Assembly (NCBI GenBank): GCA_033816765.1
Contig: CM066288.1
Location: forward strand, 248,001-312,000
DNA length: 64,000 bases
Direction of reading: 5' to 3'
Origin: Nothopassalora personata
Lineage: Eukaryota; Ascomycota; Dothideomycetes; Mycosphaerellales; Mycosphaerellaceae
Part shown: positions 63,379-64,000 of the stretch, one piece after another
Layout of the letters: each line of letters starts with the position of its first letter
How positions within the stretch are numbered: position 1 is the first letter of the stretch
Translations under genes and position numbers: made by a program
Notes under the pieces: model-generated
The model's input: the letters and a program-made list of their open reading frames with translations, nothing else
What the model was told of the DNA's origin: nothing
Database searches by the model: none

Positions 63379-64000
63379 CCTTGCCCAGTCGCAACAGTAA
63401 TGAATGCTGTGCAGTGATACGGTATCTCGAACTGAGATTTGATTTAGAGTTGGTGGGTCGGCACTAAAGATAAGCTCCGGCGCGCTAGAGCTCGCGAAGA
63501 AGGCCACCAAAGTTCGACGGCTCCACCATCAATATTCGCTGGAGTGTACAGTACTGTGCCGACAGCCACATCTCACGCACCGTCGCCGCACATGGCGTTG
63601 GCCTGACTACTAGTATACTACATACAAGAACACCTCCCACGTCGCGCTGTCAGCTGCCCAGGAGCGAAGGTACGTCACGGAACGGACCTCTGTACCCAAT
63701 GACGCCCAAGGTGTTGCGTTGCACACGACAACGTGAAACAGCGACAGGCTGACAAGATCCCTGCCAGCCCGCAGATTGTGCAGCACTTCGAGATTTGATA
63801 TATCGGACTCATCGAGTACATACAGTAGCACGCGAGCACTGCCGAGCTTGCTATCTCTCATTCATCATCATTATCCGCTGGTGCTCGGGCGGCGATGCCC
63901 GGCCGTGCGTGAGGGACTGAGGGCTGCATCTGTGGCATTATCCTTCCTGATCGCGTGGGACGGTGGGAGACGCACTCGAGACGCAATATCTCCTGGGGCA
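63379..64000. other. Window end, upstream of CCDC137-like gene
   Basis: No gene is supported. A minus-strand ATG frame of 83 codons at 63610-63861 has no recognisable motif and may be chance. The region should contain the promoter of the CCDC137-like gene. Confidence 0.3.

Noticed and set aside
63610..63861. Minus-strand 83-codon ATG frame near the window end
   Set aside because: No motif, no splice support, no recognisable family.
1..64000. Secondary-metabolite cluster, transposon or CRISPR array
   Set aside because: No polyketide, peptide synthetase or terpene genes, no transposase or reverse transcriptase motif, and no direct-repeat spacer array seen; neighbours are unrelated housekeeping genes.

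Overview
The window is nuclear DNA of a filamentous ascomycete (Pezizomycotina). The signs are intron-bearing genes with introns mostly of 49-121 nt, GTRNGY donors and CTRAC/CTRAY branch sites 5-20 nt before the acceptor. The gene set is fungal: homoaconitase of the aminoadipate lysine pathway, PalH, Atg27, Alb1, a FEX fluoride exporter, and a SUZ12 homologue with a PHD finger. A dothideomycete (Mycosphaerellales-like) source is my guess from overall impression, not proven. I see no operons, CRISPR, phage, transposon or secondary-metabolite cluster.

Layout. 0-10 kb: an uncharacterised Arg/Asp/Pro-rich protein, serine palmitoyltransferase LCB2, a 2 kb gene-free stretch, ribosome-assembly factor ALB1 (first exon only 31 nt) and a membrane-anchored UBP1-type deubiquitinase. 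10-20 kb: a decayed RING-finger gene, ATG27, a three-exon orthodox aquaporin with a very long N-terminus, a ZNF511-like zinc-finger protein and an EST1/SMG7-like protein. 20-33 kb: uracil phosphoribosyltransferase, FEX fluoride exporter, an alpha/beta-hydrolase, PalH/RIM21, sorting nexin MVP1 and DCN1. 33-44 kb: divergent LYS4 and SER1 sharing a 373 bp promoter, an amino-acid/choline/GABA-type permease, a WD40 protein and the PRC2 subunit SUZ12. 44-52 kb: YPT1/RAB1, a WW-domain protein with a 21-nt microexon, alpha-tubulin, a PGA1-like ER protein and, only one base after its stop codon, a small twin F-box-like gene. 52-64 kb: a full-length ABCA-type transporter, a START-like domain protein, a gene-poor 3 kb with one frameshifted coding relic, a 66-aa cysteine-repeat protein, and a nucleolar coiled-coil (CCDC137-like) protein.

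Most genes are conserved housekeeping genes, and neighbours are functionally unrelated apart from LYS4/SER1 (both amino-acid biosynthesis) and the endomembrane genes MVP1, YPT1 and ATG27 scattered through the window. The most novel item is at 61202-61510 on the minus strand. Three exons splice into a protein made almost entirely of a 10-residue repeat with consensus [QR]-T-[VI]-Y-T-G-C-x-[VIL]-Q. Two 54-nt introns fall at the same position of the repeat (inside the Gly codon), and an intron-containing leader and a TATA-like box lie upstream. I do not recognise this family.

Exon boundaries were read by eye from splice consensus, reading-frame continuity and family conservation. The start codons of the first gene, the EST1-like gene and DCN1 are the least certain.
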